A stretch of DNA of 64,000 nt from Dyella dinghuensis (GCF_003977615.1 NZ_RYZR01000003.1:372001-436000), one strand, 5' to 3'. Positions 34,404-43,801 are shown, numbered from the stretch's first letter. Made by a program: numbers and translations. Notes: generated from the sequence alone by a model not told the origin.

Positions 34404-34504
34404 GTCATTCCGGCGTAGGCCGGAATCCAGTGGCTAGAGCGTGTGACAGTCGTCGCCCTATCCAAGCTTGACGACACTGGATTCCGGCCTGCGCCGGAAT
34501 GACG
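34404..34504. repeat. REPIN-like pair of inverted REP elements
   Basis: GTCATTCCGGCGTAGGCC (continuing GGAATCCAGTG, 34404-34432) and its near-perfect inverse CACTGGATTCCGGCCTGCGC (34475-34504) enclose a 42-base spacer. Each half is itself a small hairpin (CCGGC/GCCGG). This is the doublet form mobilised by REP-associated tyrosine transposases in trans; no such gene is in the window. Confidence 0.8.
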
Positions 34505-34536
34505 GCAAAGAGGGTGGTCGCTTGAGTGTGCGCATT

Positions 34537-34565
34537 AAAAAAACCCGCTTTTGCGGGCTTTTTTT
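34537..34565. terminator. bidirectional intrinsic terminator between DUF2461 gene and lysS
   Basis: A-run, CCCGC-TTTT-GCGGG, C and a seven-T run; symmetric, so it can end both the rightward sbcB-DUF2461 message and the leftward lysS message (stop at 34568). Confidence 0.88.
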
Positions 34566-34567
34566 AA

Positions 34568-36085
34568 TCACGCTTCGGGACGCATATAAGGGAACAACAG
34601 CACATCCCGAATCGACGACGAATTGGTCAGCAGCATCACCAAGCGATCGATGCCAATCCCCAATCCACCCGTCGGCGGCAACCCCACTTCCAGCGCACGA
34701 ATGTAATCCGCATCAAAGTGCATCGCTTCGTCATCGCCGGAATCCTTCGCATCCACCTGCGCCTGGAAGCGCGCGGCCTGATCTTCCGGATCGTTCAATT
34801 CGGAGAAGCCATTGGCGATCTCCTTGCCGTTGACGAACAACTCGAAGCGATCGGTAATGCCCTTGTCCGTATCGTTCTCGCGCGCAAGCGGCGACACTTC
34901 CACCGGATGATCGATGATGAAAGTCGGCTGGATCAGCGTGTGCTCGACGGTCTTCTCGAAGATTTCCAGCAGCAGCTTGCCCCAGCCGTAACCCGCCTTC
35001 ACATGCACACCCAGGCGTTTGGCGTGCGTGGCCATAGCGTCGCGATTGCGCAGTTCTTCGCGCTTGATCTCCGGATTGAGTTCCAGCACCGCATCTTCCA
35101 TGCGCCAGCGACGGAAGGCCGGGCCGACATCGATGCCCTCACCGTCCCACTCCAGCTGTGTCGTGCCCAACACGTTTTGCGCCGTATCGCGAATCACCGA
35201 CTCGGTGAGATCCATGATCTCGTGGTAGGTCGCGTATGCCTGATACAACTCCAGCATGGTGAATTCAGGATTGTGTCGCGTGGACACACCTTCATTGCGG
35301 AAGTTGCGGTTGATTTCGTAGACGCGATCAAAGCCGCCGACCACCAGGCGCTTCAGATAAAGCTCCGGCGCCACGCGTAGGAACAGATCGATATCCAGCG
35401 CGTTGTGATGCGTGATGAACGGACGCGCCGTGGCACCGCCGGGGATGATATGCATCATCGGCGTTTCCACTTCCATGAAGCGGCGCGGTCCGGCTTCCAG
35501 CCACTGACGCATGTAGCCGATGATCTTCGAGCGCAATGCGAACGTGCGGCGCGCTTCTTCGGTGACGATCAGATCGACATAACGCTGGCGATAGCGCTGC
35601 TCGACATCGGCAAGGCCATGCCACTTGTCGGGTAGCGGACGCAGACTCTTGGTGAGCAGGCGCACGCTATGGACCTTGACCGACAGTTCACCGGTCTTGG
35701 TGCGCATCAGCACGCCCTCGGCACCGATGATGTCGCCGACGTCCCAGCCCTTGAAGGCCTTGTAGGTGTCCTCGCCAACCGTGCCCTGATGGATAAACAG
35801 CTGGATACGGCCGCTGAAATCCTGGATTGGCACGAACGCAACTTTGCCCTGATCGCGCTTGATCATGATGCGGCCGGCGACTTTCACATGACGCGCAGCC
35901 GCTTCGACCGCTTCTGCCGTGTGCGTGTCTTTGTCGGCAAATTCGGCCTGCAAATCGCCCGCGAAAGCATCGACCTTGAAATCGTTCGGAAACGCGATAC
36001 CGCTCTCGCGCAGCGCGCGCAGTTTCTCGCGGCGCTCGGCGATCAGCTTGTTTTCGTCGATCGGGGTGTCGGTGGGTTCAGTCAT
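34568..36085 (-). CDS. lysS: lysyl-tRNA synthetase, class II (505 aa)
   Basis: Charges tRNA-Lys. The N-terminal OB-fold ([31 protein letters not shown]) is followed by the class II core with motif 2 in [31 protein letters not shown] and motif 3 in [13 protein letters not shown]. Length is typical. It lies downstream of prfB on the same strand, separated by the small secreted-protein gene at 36195. Confidence 0.98.
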   Translation of the reverse strand: MTEPTDTPIDENKLIAERREKLRALRESGIAFPNDFKVDAFAGDLQAEFADKDTHTAEAVEAAARHVKVAGRIMIKRDQGKVAFVPIQDFSGRIQLFIHQGTVGEDTYKAFKGWDVGDIIGAEGVLMRTKTGELSVKVHSVRLLTKSLRPLPDKWHGLADVEQRYRQRYVDLIVTEEARRTFALRSKIIGYMRQWLEAGPRRFMEVETPMMHIIPGGATARPFITHHNALDIDLFLRVAPELYLKRLVVGGFDRVYEINRNFRNEGVSTRHNPEFTMLELYQAYATYHEIMDLTESVIRDTAQNVLGTTQLEWDGEGIDVGPAFRRWRMEDAVLELNPEIKREELRNRDAMATHAKRLGVHVKAGYGWGKLLLEIFEKTVEHTLIQPTFIIDHPVEVSPLARENDTDKGITDRFELFVNGKEIANGFSELNDPEDQAARFQAQVDAKDSGDDEAMHFDADYIRALEVGLPPTGGLGIGIDRLVMLLTNSSSIRDVLLFPYMRPEA

Positions 36086-36194
36086 GGATAGTCCGTGTTA
36101 TGTCGACACGCCATCGGGGCGTCGAGTACTGCTTTATAGAGGGTTTGATGTCCTGACACCGCTTGATGGTTCACTTGCCAAGCAAGACTAACCG

Positions 36195-36512
36195 TCAATC
36201 GCCTTTGTGAAACACTTGCTTGACCGCGTGCGTGGTGGCGTTCCAGCCCTCATGCGCGCCATGCGCGATGCCGTGACCGACTTGCGCTGCGCCATGACCA
36301 ACCGATTTGGCTGCATTCGCCGTGCCATGTCCGACTGCCCGCGCCGCGTTCGCCGTGCCGTGCCCGACGTCGCGGGCACCGTTGCCGATGCCCTGTCCTG
36401 CCGTCTTCGTGTCCTGCTTGATGTCCTGGCCGACACTGGCACTCGCCGCACTGGCAAACGACGCGAACAACGCACACATCGGTAGCACTACGAAAATCTT
36501 CTTGCCGTTCAT
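36195..36512 (-). CDS. secreted small protein with GHG repeats (105 aa)
   Basis: Start ATG 36512 with CGGAG nine bases upstream. Signal peptide KIFVVLPMCALFASFASAASA is followed by a repetitive mature part in which VGHGTANAARA- and VGHGAAQ-type units recur about every 11 residues (six GHG motifs). No known domain; the repeats suggest an amphipathic helical periplasmic protein, similar in spirit to small stress proteins of the CsbD/YtxH type. It sits between prfB (39 bases upstream) and lysS, where most relatives have no gene. Confidence 0.7.
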   Translation of the reverse strand: MNGKKIFVVLPMCALFASFASAASASVGQDIKQDTKTAGQGIGNGARDVGHGTANAARAVGHGTANAAKSVGHGAAQVGHGIAHGAHEGWNATTHAVKQVFHKGD

Positions 36513-36551
36513 GCGATGACTCCGTGTTCGGTGGTCAAGCACATCCGTCAC

Positions 36552-37677
36552 TTAAGCGTCTAAACGCTTGGCACCGGCATCCAGGCCGGATTTCAAACTG
36601 GCTTCCACGAATTCGTCCAGATCGCCGTCCAGCACTTTCTGCGTGTCGGTGCGTTCGATGCCGGTGCGCAGATCCTTGATGCGGCTCTGGTCGAGCACGT
36701 AGTTGCGGATTTGGCTGCCCCAGCCAATATCGGACTTGGTGGCTTCCAGCGCATCTTTCTCGGCGTTGCGCTTCTGGATCTCGATTTCGTACAGCTTGGC
36801 TTTCAGCATTTTCATCGCGCGGTCGCGGTTGGCGTGCTGGCTGCGCTCGGTCTGGCATGCCACCACCACGCCGCTAGGCACGTGCGTAATACGCACGGCG
36901 GACTCGGTCTTGTTGACGTGCTGGCCACCGGCGCCCGACGAACGGTAAACGTCGGTCTTCAAATCGGCCGGATTGATCTCGATGTCGATATCGTCGTCGA
37001 CTTCCGGCGCCACGAAGACCGAGGTGAAGCTGGTGTGACGGCGGTTGTCGGAGTCGAACGGGCTTTTGCGCACGAGGCGATGCACGCCGATTTCGGTCTT
37101 CAACCAGCCGTAGGCGTAATCGCCTTCCACGCGGAACGTGGCGGATTTGATGCCGGCCACTTCACCCGCGCTCGCTTCCATCAGCTCGACCTTCCAGCCG
37201 CGCGATTCACACCAGCGCAAGTACATGCGCAGCAGGATTTCGGCCCAGTCCTGCGCTTCGGTGCCGCCGGCGCCAGCCTGGATGTCGACGAAGGCGTTGG
37301 CCGAGTCCATCTTGCCGGAGAACATGCGCTGGAATTCCAGCTTGCCGACTTCGGCGTCGATCTTGGCGACGTCACCTAGTACCGCGTTGACGGTGGCTTC
37401 GTCACCGTCGGCGGCGGCCATTTCCAGCAGCTCGCCGGCATCATTGAGGCCGCCAGTGATGCGGTCGATGCCACTGACGATGGTGTCGAGGCGGGCGCGT
37501 TCGCGGCCCAGTTCCTGCGCGCGCGGCGGATCGTCCCAGACGTTGGGGCTTTCCAGTTCGCGGCTTACTTCTTCCAGACGCTCACGCTTGGTGGCGTAGT
37601 CAAAGATACCCCCTAAGCGACTCGATGCGGCCCGTGAGGTCCGCAATCTGCGCGAGGATCGGATTGGTCTCAATCAT
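36552..37677 (-). CDS. prfB: peptide chain release factor 2, programmed +1 frameshift (374 aa)
   Basis: Recognises UGA and UAA stop codons. Translation starts at ATG 37677 ([24 protein letters not shown]), meets TGA at codon 26 (37602-37600) and shifts +1 to continue [15 protein letters not shown] in [11 protein letters not shown] reads the stop codon; [16 protein letters not shown] carries the GGQ tripeptide. The two reading frames join 25 codons to 349. Length fits the family. The gene is divergent from the retropepsin-like gene at 37823. Confidence 0.97.
37600..37613 (-). promoter_or_regulatory. prfB: prfB programmed +1 frameshift site
   Basis: Minus strand AGGGGGTATCTTTGAC: an internal Shine-Dalgarno AGGGGG, three bases, then CTT TGA C. 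This is the classical RF2 autoregulation site: low RF2 lets the ribosome pause at UGA and slip from CUU to UUU. Confidence 0.96.
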
Positions 37678-37822
37678 GTGGCGTAAAACCCGATGTTGTG
37701 GCGCCAGACAGGCGCGAAACAAACGATTATCGTAGCAAACCGGGTGAGTAAGGCCTAGACGACCTTGCCGGGATCGCACCCTCGCGAGGGATCGCATCCG
37801 CTTGAGAAGGAGGCTATTCACG

Positions 37823-39127
37823 GTGAAACACCCGGGCCTTTCATCAGGTCGGGGATGGCTGATGCTCGGCCTTGGCCTGTTTCCGAGCAGCACACCCGCC
37901 GACCTTACCCCCTCCTCCAGCGCCGCCGGCACACCGCAAGCCAGCAGGCCCAATCCCATGCAGCGCGTGGAAACGGCGATGGAAAAAGGCGACGTACTGG
38001 GACTCTATCGCCTCTACAACACGTCCCCGGACGCGGTCACGCACGTGCTCGCCGCGATGGCGCTGGAACGCCTAAACCTGCATCTGGACAACGCCACGCG
38101 TGACGCCAGCCAATGCGAAAAGGTGTTGTTCGATTCGCAACCTGACGTCGCTTATTACTGCGCGCTTTTTCAAAGCGGCGACGTGCGCCTGTCTGGTCAG
38201 GAAAAGCGCGCCGATAACATGGATCTGTCCATCGCCCAGCGGTATCAAGGCAAGATCGGTGCGGCGATTTTGACCACGCTCGCCGACAACGCGACACACC
38301 GCGCACAGCTACCGGAATTTCAGGTGCAGCGGCCGGATCACACCCTCGTGCTGCCACTCACGACGGACTTCGATAGCACGTCGGTCTATCTCAGCGCTCA
38401 GGCCAATGGCAAATCGATGCTGCTGGCGCTCGACACCGGCGCATCCTGGTTGGTGCTGGATGAACGGGCGGCCCGCAAATGGAATGTGCGCTACATAGAC
38501 CATCATCCCAGCTATATCCAGGGTTATTTCGCGAAGAAGATTCAGGTGCAGGAAGGATGGCTCGACAGCCTGGAACTTGGCGGCATCACGATGCAAAACG
38601 TGCCGGTCTATGTGATTCCACACGCGCCTAGAATCATTGGCATCGATTTGCTTCGCCGGCTTGGCGCTTTGCGTATCAGCAAAGATGAGCTGACCATCTA
38701 TGCCGCCAGCGATGTAAAGCCGCCGTGCAACGATGCGCTGCTTGCATCCAGCCAATACAACGGAAATTTCCTGCGACTACTCACCAACATTGCTATCAAC
38801 GGCAATGTGCAACCTGCGATGCTCGACACTGGCAGCAGTACGTATTTGAGCGGTAACGCCGCCGTCCTGTCTCAATACAAGAGTGGGATAAGCGGTCATC
38901 TCATGATGCGCGACATCAGTTCGCAGACCCAGGAAACCCGGGCGCGACTGGCAACGGAAACCGTCGTTATCGGTCATCAGCCGATCCGGATGACGTTTGT
39001 CGTATTCGAAGACGACACGCTCCCGTGGGGTTACGTATTAGGCAATCTCGTCCTGCAGGATATGGATTTCTTCTTCGATTTCGACAATCGGCATACGTGC
39101 CTGCTCTTGCACAAGCGCCTGCATTGA
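37823..39127 (+). CDS. two-lobe retropepsin-like aspartic protease (434 aa)
   Basis: GTG 37823 with AAGGAGG nine bases upstream is preferred to the TTG at 37802. After an N-terminal ~20-residue hydrophobic segment and a helical Sel1/TPR-like region (about 45-160), two similar lobes follow: LALDTGASWLVL with IIGIDLL (first DTG at about residue 204) and AMLDTGSSTYLS with YVLGNLV (second DTG at about 335). Each has the catalytic aspartate and the hydrophobic-hydrophobic-Gly motif of retropepsins. A single chain with both aspartates is a pepsin-like arrangement. Likely exported; substrate unknown. Confidence 0.8.
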   Translation: MKHPGLSSGRGWLMLGLGLFPSSTPADLTPSSSAAGTPQASRPNPMQRVETAMEKGDVLGLYRLYNTSPDAVTHVLAAMALERLNLHLDNATRDASQCEKVLFDSQPDVAYYCALFQSGDVRLSGQEKRADNMDLSIAQRYQGKIGAAILTTLADNATHRAQLPEFQVQRPDHTLVLPLTTDFDSTSVYLSAQANGKSMLLALDTGASWLVLDERAARKWNVRYIDHHPSYIQGYFAKKIQVQEGWLDSLELGGITMQNVPVYVIPHAPRIIGIDLLRRLGALRISKDELTIYAASDVKPPCNDALLASSQYNGNFLRLLTNIAINGNVQPAMLDTGSSTYLSGNAAVLSQYKSGISGHLMMRDISSQTQETRARLATETVVIGHQPIRMTFVVFEDDTLPWGYVLGNLVLQDMDFFFDFDNRHTCLLLHKRLH

Positions 39128-39181
39128 TTCCGTAGACGCAGCGACGCCTGCAACATGCGGATCACGTTGCAGGCGCTTAAC

Positions 39182-40858
39182 TCATGTCGCCGTTTCCAAC
39201 GCATGGCTGTGCACATCACGCACGGCGCGTCCGGACGGGTCGGCCATCTTCGCAAACGCCGGGTCCCAGGCCAGCGCAGCCGATGACGAGCAGGCAATCG
39301 ATTTGCCACCCGGCACCGTCGCTGCGCAGGCTTCTCCCGGGAAGTGCTTTTCGAAGATGCGGCGGTAGAGATACGCCTCTTTGGTCGCCGGCGTGTTGAA
39401 CGGATAACGCGCCGCGGCCGCGGCAAATTCGCGATCGCTGATCGCCTGTTCGGCATGTGCCTTCAATCCATCGATCCAGCCGTAGCCGACCCCGTCGCTG
39501 AATTGTTCTTTCTGCCGCCAGAGAATCGATTCGGGTAAGGCGCCATCGAAGGCTTCGCGCAATACGGCTTTTTCAATCCGCCCGTTGCCTGCCATCTTGT
39601 GTTTGGCATCCATGCCCATGGCGACTTCCATAAACTCGAGGTCCAGGAACGGCACGCGCGCTTCCACACCCCACGCCATCATCGACTTGTTGGCGCGCAG
39701 GCAATCGTAGCTGTGCAAGGCATCGAGCTTGCGGATGGTTTCCTCGTGAAACGCTTCGGCAGATGGCGCTTTGTGAAAATACAGATAGCCGCCGAAGATT
39801 TCGTCGGAGCCTTCGCCCGACAAGACCATCTTCACGCCCATTGCCTTGATCCGTCGCGCAAGCAGGTACATTGGCGTCGATGCGCGGATGGTGGTGACGT
39901 CGTAGGTTTCGATATGCCGGATCACTTCCGGCAGCGCGTCGAGGCCTTCCCAGAAGGTGTAGATGAAACCGTGATGCACGGTGCCCAAGGCATCGGCCAC
40001 CACTTTCGCCGCGGCCAGATCGGGCGAACCTTCCAGACCGATGGCGAAGGAATGTAACCGTGGCCACCATGCTTCGCTGCGATCGTCGTCTTCAACGCGT
40101 TCGCGTGCGAAACGCGATGCACATGCGGCAACCAGCGAGGAATCCAGACCACCCGACAGCAGCACGCCATACGGAACGTCCGTCATCAGTTGACGATGTA
40201 CGGCCTTCTCGAAAGCTTCGCGCAATTCACCTGGACCCGGCGATTGCCCTTTCGTTACGCCGTAGTCGCGCCACGGGCGGCTGTAGTAGCTACGCAAGCG
40301 GCCATCGGCGCTGTCGTAGACGTGTCCGGGCGGAAATGGCGCGACATCCGCACATACGCCAACGAGGGCCTTCATCTCCGATGCAACGCACAGACGACCG
40401 TGTGAATCGTGCCCCCAGTACAGCGGGCAAACGCCAATGGGATCGCGGGCAATCACATATCGCTGCGCGGCGCCATCCCACAGCGCGAAGGCAAAAATGC
40501 CGTTGAGCTTGCCGAGGAAATCGACTCCATGTTCCTTGTAAAGCGCATTGATGACTTCGCAATCCGAACCCGTGGTGAAGTCATAGCTGCTCTTTGCGCG
40601 CAGCTCGCGGTGGTTGTAGATCTCGCCGTTCACCGCCAGCGCAAGTTGCCCGTCACGCGAACGCAGCGGCTGCGCACCACTGGCCGGATCGACAATGGCA
40701 AGACGTTCGTGCACCAGGATCACCCCCGCGTCCACGAAGACACCGCTCCAGTCCGGTCCACGGTGCCGCTGACGTTGCGACAGTTCCAGTGCCTGCAGAC
40801 GTAACGCAGCCAGGTCATCGCCCGGCTGCAGATCGAACATTCCAAATATGGCGCACAT
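39182..40858 (-). CDS. asnB: asparagine synthetase B, glutamine-hydrolysing (558 aa)
   Basis: Makes asparagine from aspartate, ATP and glutamine. Cys2 of MCAIFGMFDL is the glutaminase nucleophile, with RGPDWSG, NGEIYNH and the synthetase P-loop GVLLSGGLDSSLVAACASR; EVRVPFLD-like AWGVEARVPFLDLEFMEV and GEGSDEIFGGYLYF are present. Length equals E. coli AsnB (554). ATG 40858 has AAGGGA eight bases upstream. The leader contains an asparagine-rich peptide gene and a terminator hairpin, so expression is probably controlled by attenuation. Confidence 0.97.
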   Translation of the reverse strand: MCAIFGMFDLQPGDDLAALRLQALELSQRQRHRGPDWSGVFVDAGVILVHERLAIVDPASGAQPLRSRDGQLALAVNGEIYNHRELRAKSSYDFTTGSDCEVINALYKEHGVDFLGKLNGIFAFALWDGAAQRYVIARDPIGVCPLYWGHDSHGRLCVASEMKALVGVCADVAPFPPGHVYDSADGRLRSYYSRPWRDYGVTKGQSPGPGELREAFEKAVHRQLMTDVPYGVLLSGGLDSSLVAACASRFARERVEDDDRSEAWWPRLHSFAIGLEGSPDLAAAKVVADALGTVHHGFIYTFWEGLDALPEVIRHIETYDVTTIRASTPMYLLARRIKAMGVKMVLSGEGSDEIFGGYLYFHKAPSAEAFHEETIRKLDALHSYDCLRANKSMMAWGVEARVPFLDLEFMEVAMGMDAKHKMAGNGRIEKAVLREAFDGALPESILWRQKEQFSDGVGYGWIDGLKAHAEQAISDREFAAAAARYPFNTPATKEAYLYRRIFEKHFPGEACAATVPGGKSIACSSSAALAWDPAFAKMADPSGRAVRDVHSHALETAT

Positions 40859-40893
40859 GTCAGATTCCCTTTGGCAGATCAAACGTGAAAAAC

Positions 40894-40922
40894 AAAAGGG
40901 CCCGCTTTTGGCGGGCCCTTTT
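40894..40922 (-). terminator. attenuator terminator upstream of asnB
   Basis: Minus strand AAAAGGGCCCGC-CAAAA-GCGGGCCCTTTT followed by GTTTTT: a 12-bp stem with T-run lying 36 bases before the asnB start. A competing pairing is possible: minus-strand GGTGGGCC at 40964-40957 (within leader codons 36-38) is complementary over 8 bp (one G-U) to GGCCCGCC at 40917-40910, i.e. the 5' arm of this terminator. This is the mutually exclusive pair required for attenuation. Confidence 0.85.
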
Positions 40923-40947
40923 GCGTGTGTATGTTTGTTGCTTTCGT

Positions 40948-41076
40948 CTACACGCCGGCCCACCCGTAGTGACAGGTATTATTATTGGCGTTGTTATTCA
41001 GACCGTTTGCAGCCACGACCACGCCGGCCAGAATGGCGGCGATGGCGATGGCGAAGCTGGCGACGGAAGCGTTCAT
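40948..41076 (-). CDS. asparagine-rich leader peptide of asnB (42 aa)
   Basis: Reading ATG 41076 to TAG 40948 gives a 42-codon peptide whose codons 24-33 read N-G-L-N-N-N-A-N-N-N, seven asparagines in ten codons; the N-terminal part is a hydrophobic Ala/Val/Ile stretch and the end is TCHYGWAGV. The stop lies 25 bases before the terminator. By the his/thr/leu operon precedent, ribosomes stalled at Asn codons would leave the antiterminator free and switch asnB on when Asn-tRNA is scarce. The binding site before ATG is weak (CCGAG). The hydrophobic segment is unusual for a leader peptide and might mean a small membrane peptide instead. Confidence 0.72.
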   Translation of the reverse strand: MNASVASFAIAIAAILAGVVVAANGLNNNANNNTCHYGWAGV

Positions 41077-41114
41077 GACTCGGACTTAATCACAAGCCGG
41101 TGCGGGGCGCAAGC

Positions 41115-41132
41115 TGTATCAACTTCGATACA
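41115..41132. promoter_or_regulatory. operator-like inverted repeat upstream of the asnB leader
   Basis: TGTATC-AACTTC-GATACA is a perfect 6-base inverted repeat 39 bases upstream of the leader ATG. It could be a regulator site for asnB; no known consensus matched. Confidence 0.4.
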
Positions 41133-41327
41133 TGCCCTTGTGACGCCAGACGCACCGGCCTATTTTCACACCCGCTTATCCTGAAAATTGTTCATATCCA
41201 ACGGGAACCTTAGCGTTCGACCGGCTAGCCATCAGGTCCATGGGGACAATCAAAGCTTTCGCAAAACCGACATAAGGCATCGTCTAGTGGCCCGCTAACC
41301 GGGCTGTCCGTTCTTGGGGAGCGAACG

Positions 41328-42842
41328 ATGAGACGGATGAAATGCTTGAGTGGTTTGCTGATGTTGACCGCGTTGTCGCCTGCTTATGCGCAGACCGGCA
41401 CGCAGACCCTGCAAAAGGAAGTCGATGACCTCAAGACGACGGTCAAGGAACTGCAGGCCGAGGTCAAGGAATTGAAGTCCGAGCGCGCCACGTCGGCGCA
41501 ACAGCCCGCGGTCACCGCTGCGCCAACGACAAGTGCTCCGACAACGCCGTCATCGGCACCTGCGCAACAAGTTGCAACTGCAACTACCGCTGTACCCAGC
41601 TTGCAAGTCAATGCGATCCAGATGGGCGATGGCGAAGCCTCACCGCTACCACCGCAACAGAGCGTTTCGGAGAATGCCGACTCCGCATCGCGCGTCGATA
41701 ACGAAGCGCCTCCGACTAATCCGGATTTGAAAGGCTTCATACAAATACCTGGCACACAGACGATTGTGCGTTTAGGCGGCTACGCCAAGCTGGACACTAT
41801 CTACGACACGGGCGCCATCGGCTACCCCGATGCGTTTGTGACCTCGACAATACCGATACCCCGGCCGCGCGACGACGCCGGCAATTTCACGATGCAAGCG
41901 CGCCAGACTCGCCTGAGCCTGGAAATACGACGACCCACGGTCTTCGACGACAGTCTGCGCTTCTATTTCGAAACCGATCTATTTGGCGGCGGGGCTGGCA
42001 ACTATGGGCTGCGTTTGCGTCAAGCGTATGGACAACTCGGCAACACCTATGCAGGTTTTGGCTGGTCGTCCTTTGCGGATTTGGACGCACTCCCCGACAC
42101 ACTGGATTTCGAAGGTCCACCCGGCGCCATCGCGCCACGTCAGGCCGGTATCCACCAGTTCATCCGCCTTGATGAAAGCAACAGCCTGACGATTGCCGCT
42201 GAGAATCCCACCTCGCAAGTCAGCGCTTATCAGCCCGTTACGCCTGACGTCATCGTCGACACTGTGCACGCGACGCAACATGTACCGGACATCATCGTCG
42301 CCCTGCGCACCGAGCATACATGGGGTCATTTGCAACTGGGTGGCGTACTGCGCCAGCTTGGCTACACCAACTACGAACAAAGCGACCGCATAGTGGCGGG
42401 CGGCGCGCAATTGAGCGGTTCGTTCAAGCTCGGTCCCTCCGATCCGTATAGCGATCTGCTGATGTTCGCCGCAGGCTGGGGCAAGGGCATCGCACGCTAC
42501 ATGGCCGACACCGACGGGCTTAACCTGGATGCATTGGTCGGCCCGGACGGCAAGCTGCACACACTCGACGACATCGGTGCGCACCTGGCTTATACGCACT
42601 ACTGGAGCAGCAACTGGCGCAGCAATCTGGTCTACGGCATTGCGCGCATCGAGCATTCGCCGTTGCTTTCCTACGATGCGTACCACGATGCCAACTACGG
42701 CGCGATCAACCTGCTTTGGACGCCAGCGCCTACGTTCACCGCAGGCATCGAGTTGTTGCACGGGCGGTTGATGGAACAGAACAATCGCTCCAACGATGAC
42801 ACGCGTATCCAAGGTTCGGTGCAATACAGCTTCATCAAATGA
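41328..42842 (+). CDS. DcaP-family outer-membrane porin (504 aa)
   Basis: A signal peptide (CLSGLLMLTALSPAYA), a coiled-coil periplasmic segment (LQKEVDDLKTTVKELQAEVKELK) that trimerises DcaP-like porins, an Ala/Pro/Thr-rich linker, and a 16-strand barrel-like domain with aromatic girdle residues ending in QYSFIK. The DcaP signature region is GFIQIPGTQTIVRLGGYAKLDTIYD. Relatives carry dicarboxylates, phthalate or other small acids. Its own promoter lies between 41133 and 41327. Confidence 0.87.
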   Translation: MRRMKCLSGLLMLTALSPAYAQTGTQTLQKEVDDLKTTVKELQAEVKELKSERATSAQQPAVTAAPTTSAPTTPSSAPAQQVATATTAVPSLQVNAIQMGDGEASPLPPQQSVSENADSASRVDNEAPPTNPDLKGFIQIPGTQTIVRLGGYAKLDTIYDTGAIGYPDAFVTSTIPIPRPRDDAGNFTMQARQTRLSLEIRRPTVFDDSLRFYFETDLFGGGAGNYGLRLRQAYGQLGNTYAGFGWSSFADLDALPDTLDFEGPPGAIAPRQAGIHQFIRLDESNSLTIAAENPTSQVSAYQPVTPDVIVDTVHATQHVPDIIVALRTEHTWGHLQLGGVLRQLGYTNYEQSDRIVAGGAQLSGSFKLGPSDPYSDLLMFAAGWGKGIARYMADTDGLNLDALVGPDGKLHTLDDIGAHLAYTHYWSSNWRSNLVYGIARIEHSPLLSYDAYHDANYGAINLLWTPAPTFTAGIELLHGRLMEQNNRSNDDTRIQGSVQYSFIK

Positions 42843-42890
42843 CGTAACAGCTAAGTCAGCTATGCATAAGGGAGCACCGACATAACCGGC

Positions 42891-43793
42891 ATGGACACCA
42901 CTCTTGAGCAGGCACAATTACGCTTCTCGATAGCGATCACGTTTCTCGTCGGCGCATCGAGCATTGCCATTGGTTTATTTCTGCGCTCGCAATCCATCGC
43001 GTTCGACGGCTTTTATTCGCTGGTTGATGTGGTGCTGACTACCGGATCGCTCGCGGTATCGCGTCTTATCTCGCAGGACGGCAGCCGCCGCTTTCAGTTT
43101 GGCTACTGGCATCTGGAGCCATTGGTGGTTGTGCTAAATGCTGCCGTCCTGACAACGACATGTGCCTACGCCGCGATCACGGCGGTACACGATCTGTCCG
43201 ACGGCGGTCACGAAATCCGGTTTGGCATCGGTGCCGCGTGGGTGGCGCTGATCGGCGTTTTCAGCATGATCATGGCGCTGAATCTGCGGCGCAAAGCGCA
43301 AACACTTGGCTCGGCGCTGTTGAATCTGGACGCGAAGGGCTGGTTTATCGGCGCGAGCATCAGTATCGCGGTGCTGGTTGGTTTCGGTATCGCGGCCCTG
43401 ATCCGCGGCGGACGCTTCGATCATTTGACTCCGTATATCGATTCCAGCGTGTTATTGCTGCTTACGATCGCCCTATTACCGCTGCCCTTGGGTAGCTTGT
43501 GGCAAGCCATGCGCGAAGTGTTGCAACTGGCGCCCAATGCGCTGGATCAGCAGGTACAAAACGTCATGCGCGCCATTGTGAGCGAGCGCGGTTACCTGGA
43601 TTTCGCCAGTTACGTCGCAAAAATCGGACGCATGCGTTTTATCGACATCCATATTCTTCTGGCGCCGGATGCCGAATTGGGAACCATCGCCTCGGTCGAC
43701 GACATTCGCGCGGATATCGCTGCGCGTCTGGGCGGGGATATCCGGGCCGAATGGTTGAACATCATGTTCACCAGCAAGCGTGCATGGATGTAG
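42891..43793 (+). CDS. cation diffusion facilitator family transporter (300 aa)
   Basis: Spans one to five are evident; SIAFDGFYSLVDVVLTTGSL gives the TM2 metal site (DxxxD variant) and LLNLDAKGWFIGASISIAVL the TM5 region. The N-terminus LRFSIAITFLVGASSIAIGLFLRSQS is typical of the bacterial YdfM-type branch. The C-terminal cytoplasmic domain (~85 residues) is present. It starts 48 bases after the porin gene and may be co-transcribed. Export of Zn2+, Fe2+ or Mn2+ is the family role; specificity is unknown. Confidence 0.85.
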   Translation: MDTTLEQAQLRFSIAITFLVGASSIAIGLFLRSQSIAFDGFYSLVDVVLTTGSLAVSRLISQDGSRRFQFGYWHLEPLVVVLNAAVLTTTCAYAAITAVHDLSDGGHEIRFGIGAAWVALIGVFSMIMALNLRRKAQTLGSALLNLDAKGWFIGASISIAVLVGFGIAALIRGGRFDHLTPYIDSSVLLLLTIALLPLPLGSLWQAMREVLQLAPNALDQQVQNVMRAIVSERGYLDFASYVAKIGRMRFIDIHILLAPDAELGTIASVDDIRADIAARLGGDIRAEWLNIMFTSKRAWM

Positions 43794-43801
43794 TGCGCCG
43801 A

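Noticed and set aside
39182-40858. Possibility that asnB is a lasso-peptide cyclase and the 42-aa ORF its precursor
   Set aside because: The enzyme has Cys2 and the full glutaminase plus synthetase domains at E. coli AsnB length; no B-type protease or RiPP transporter is adjacent. The Asn run with terminator pairing explains the peptide better.
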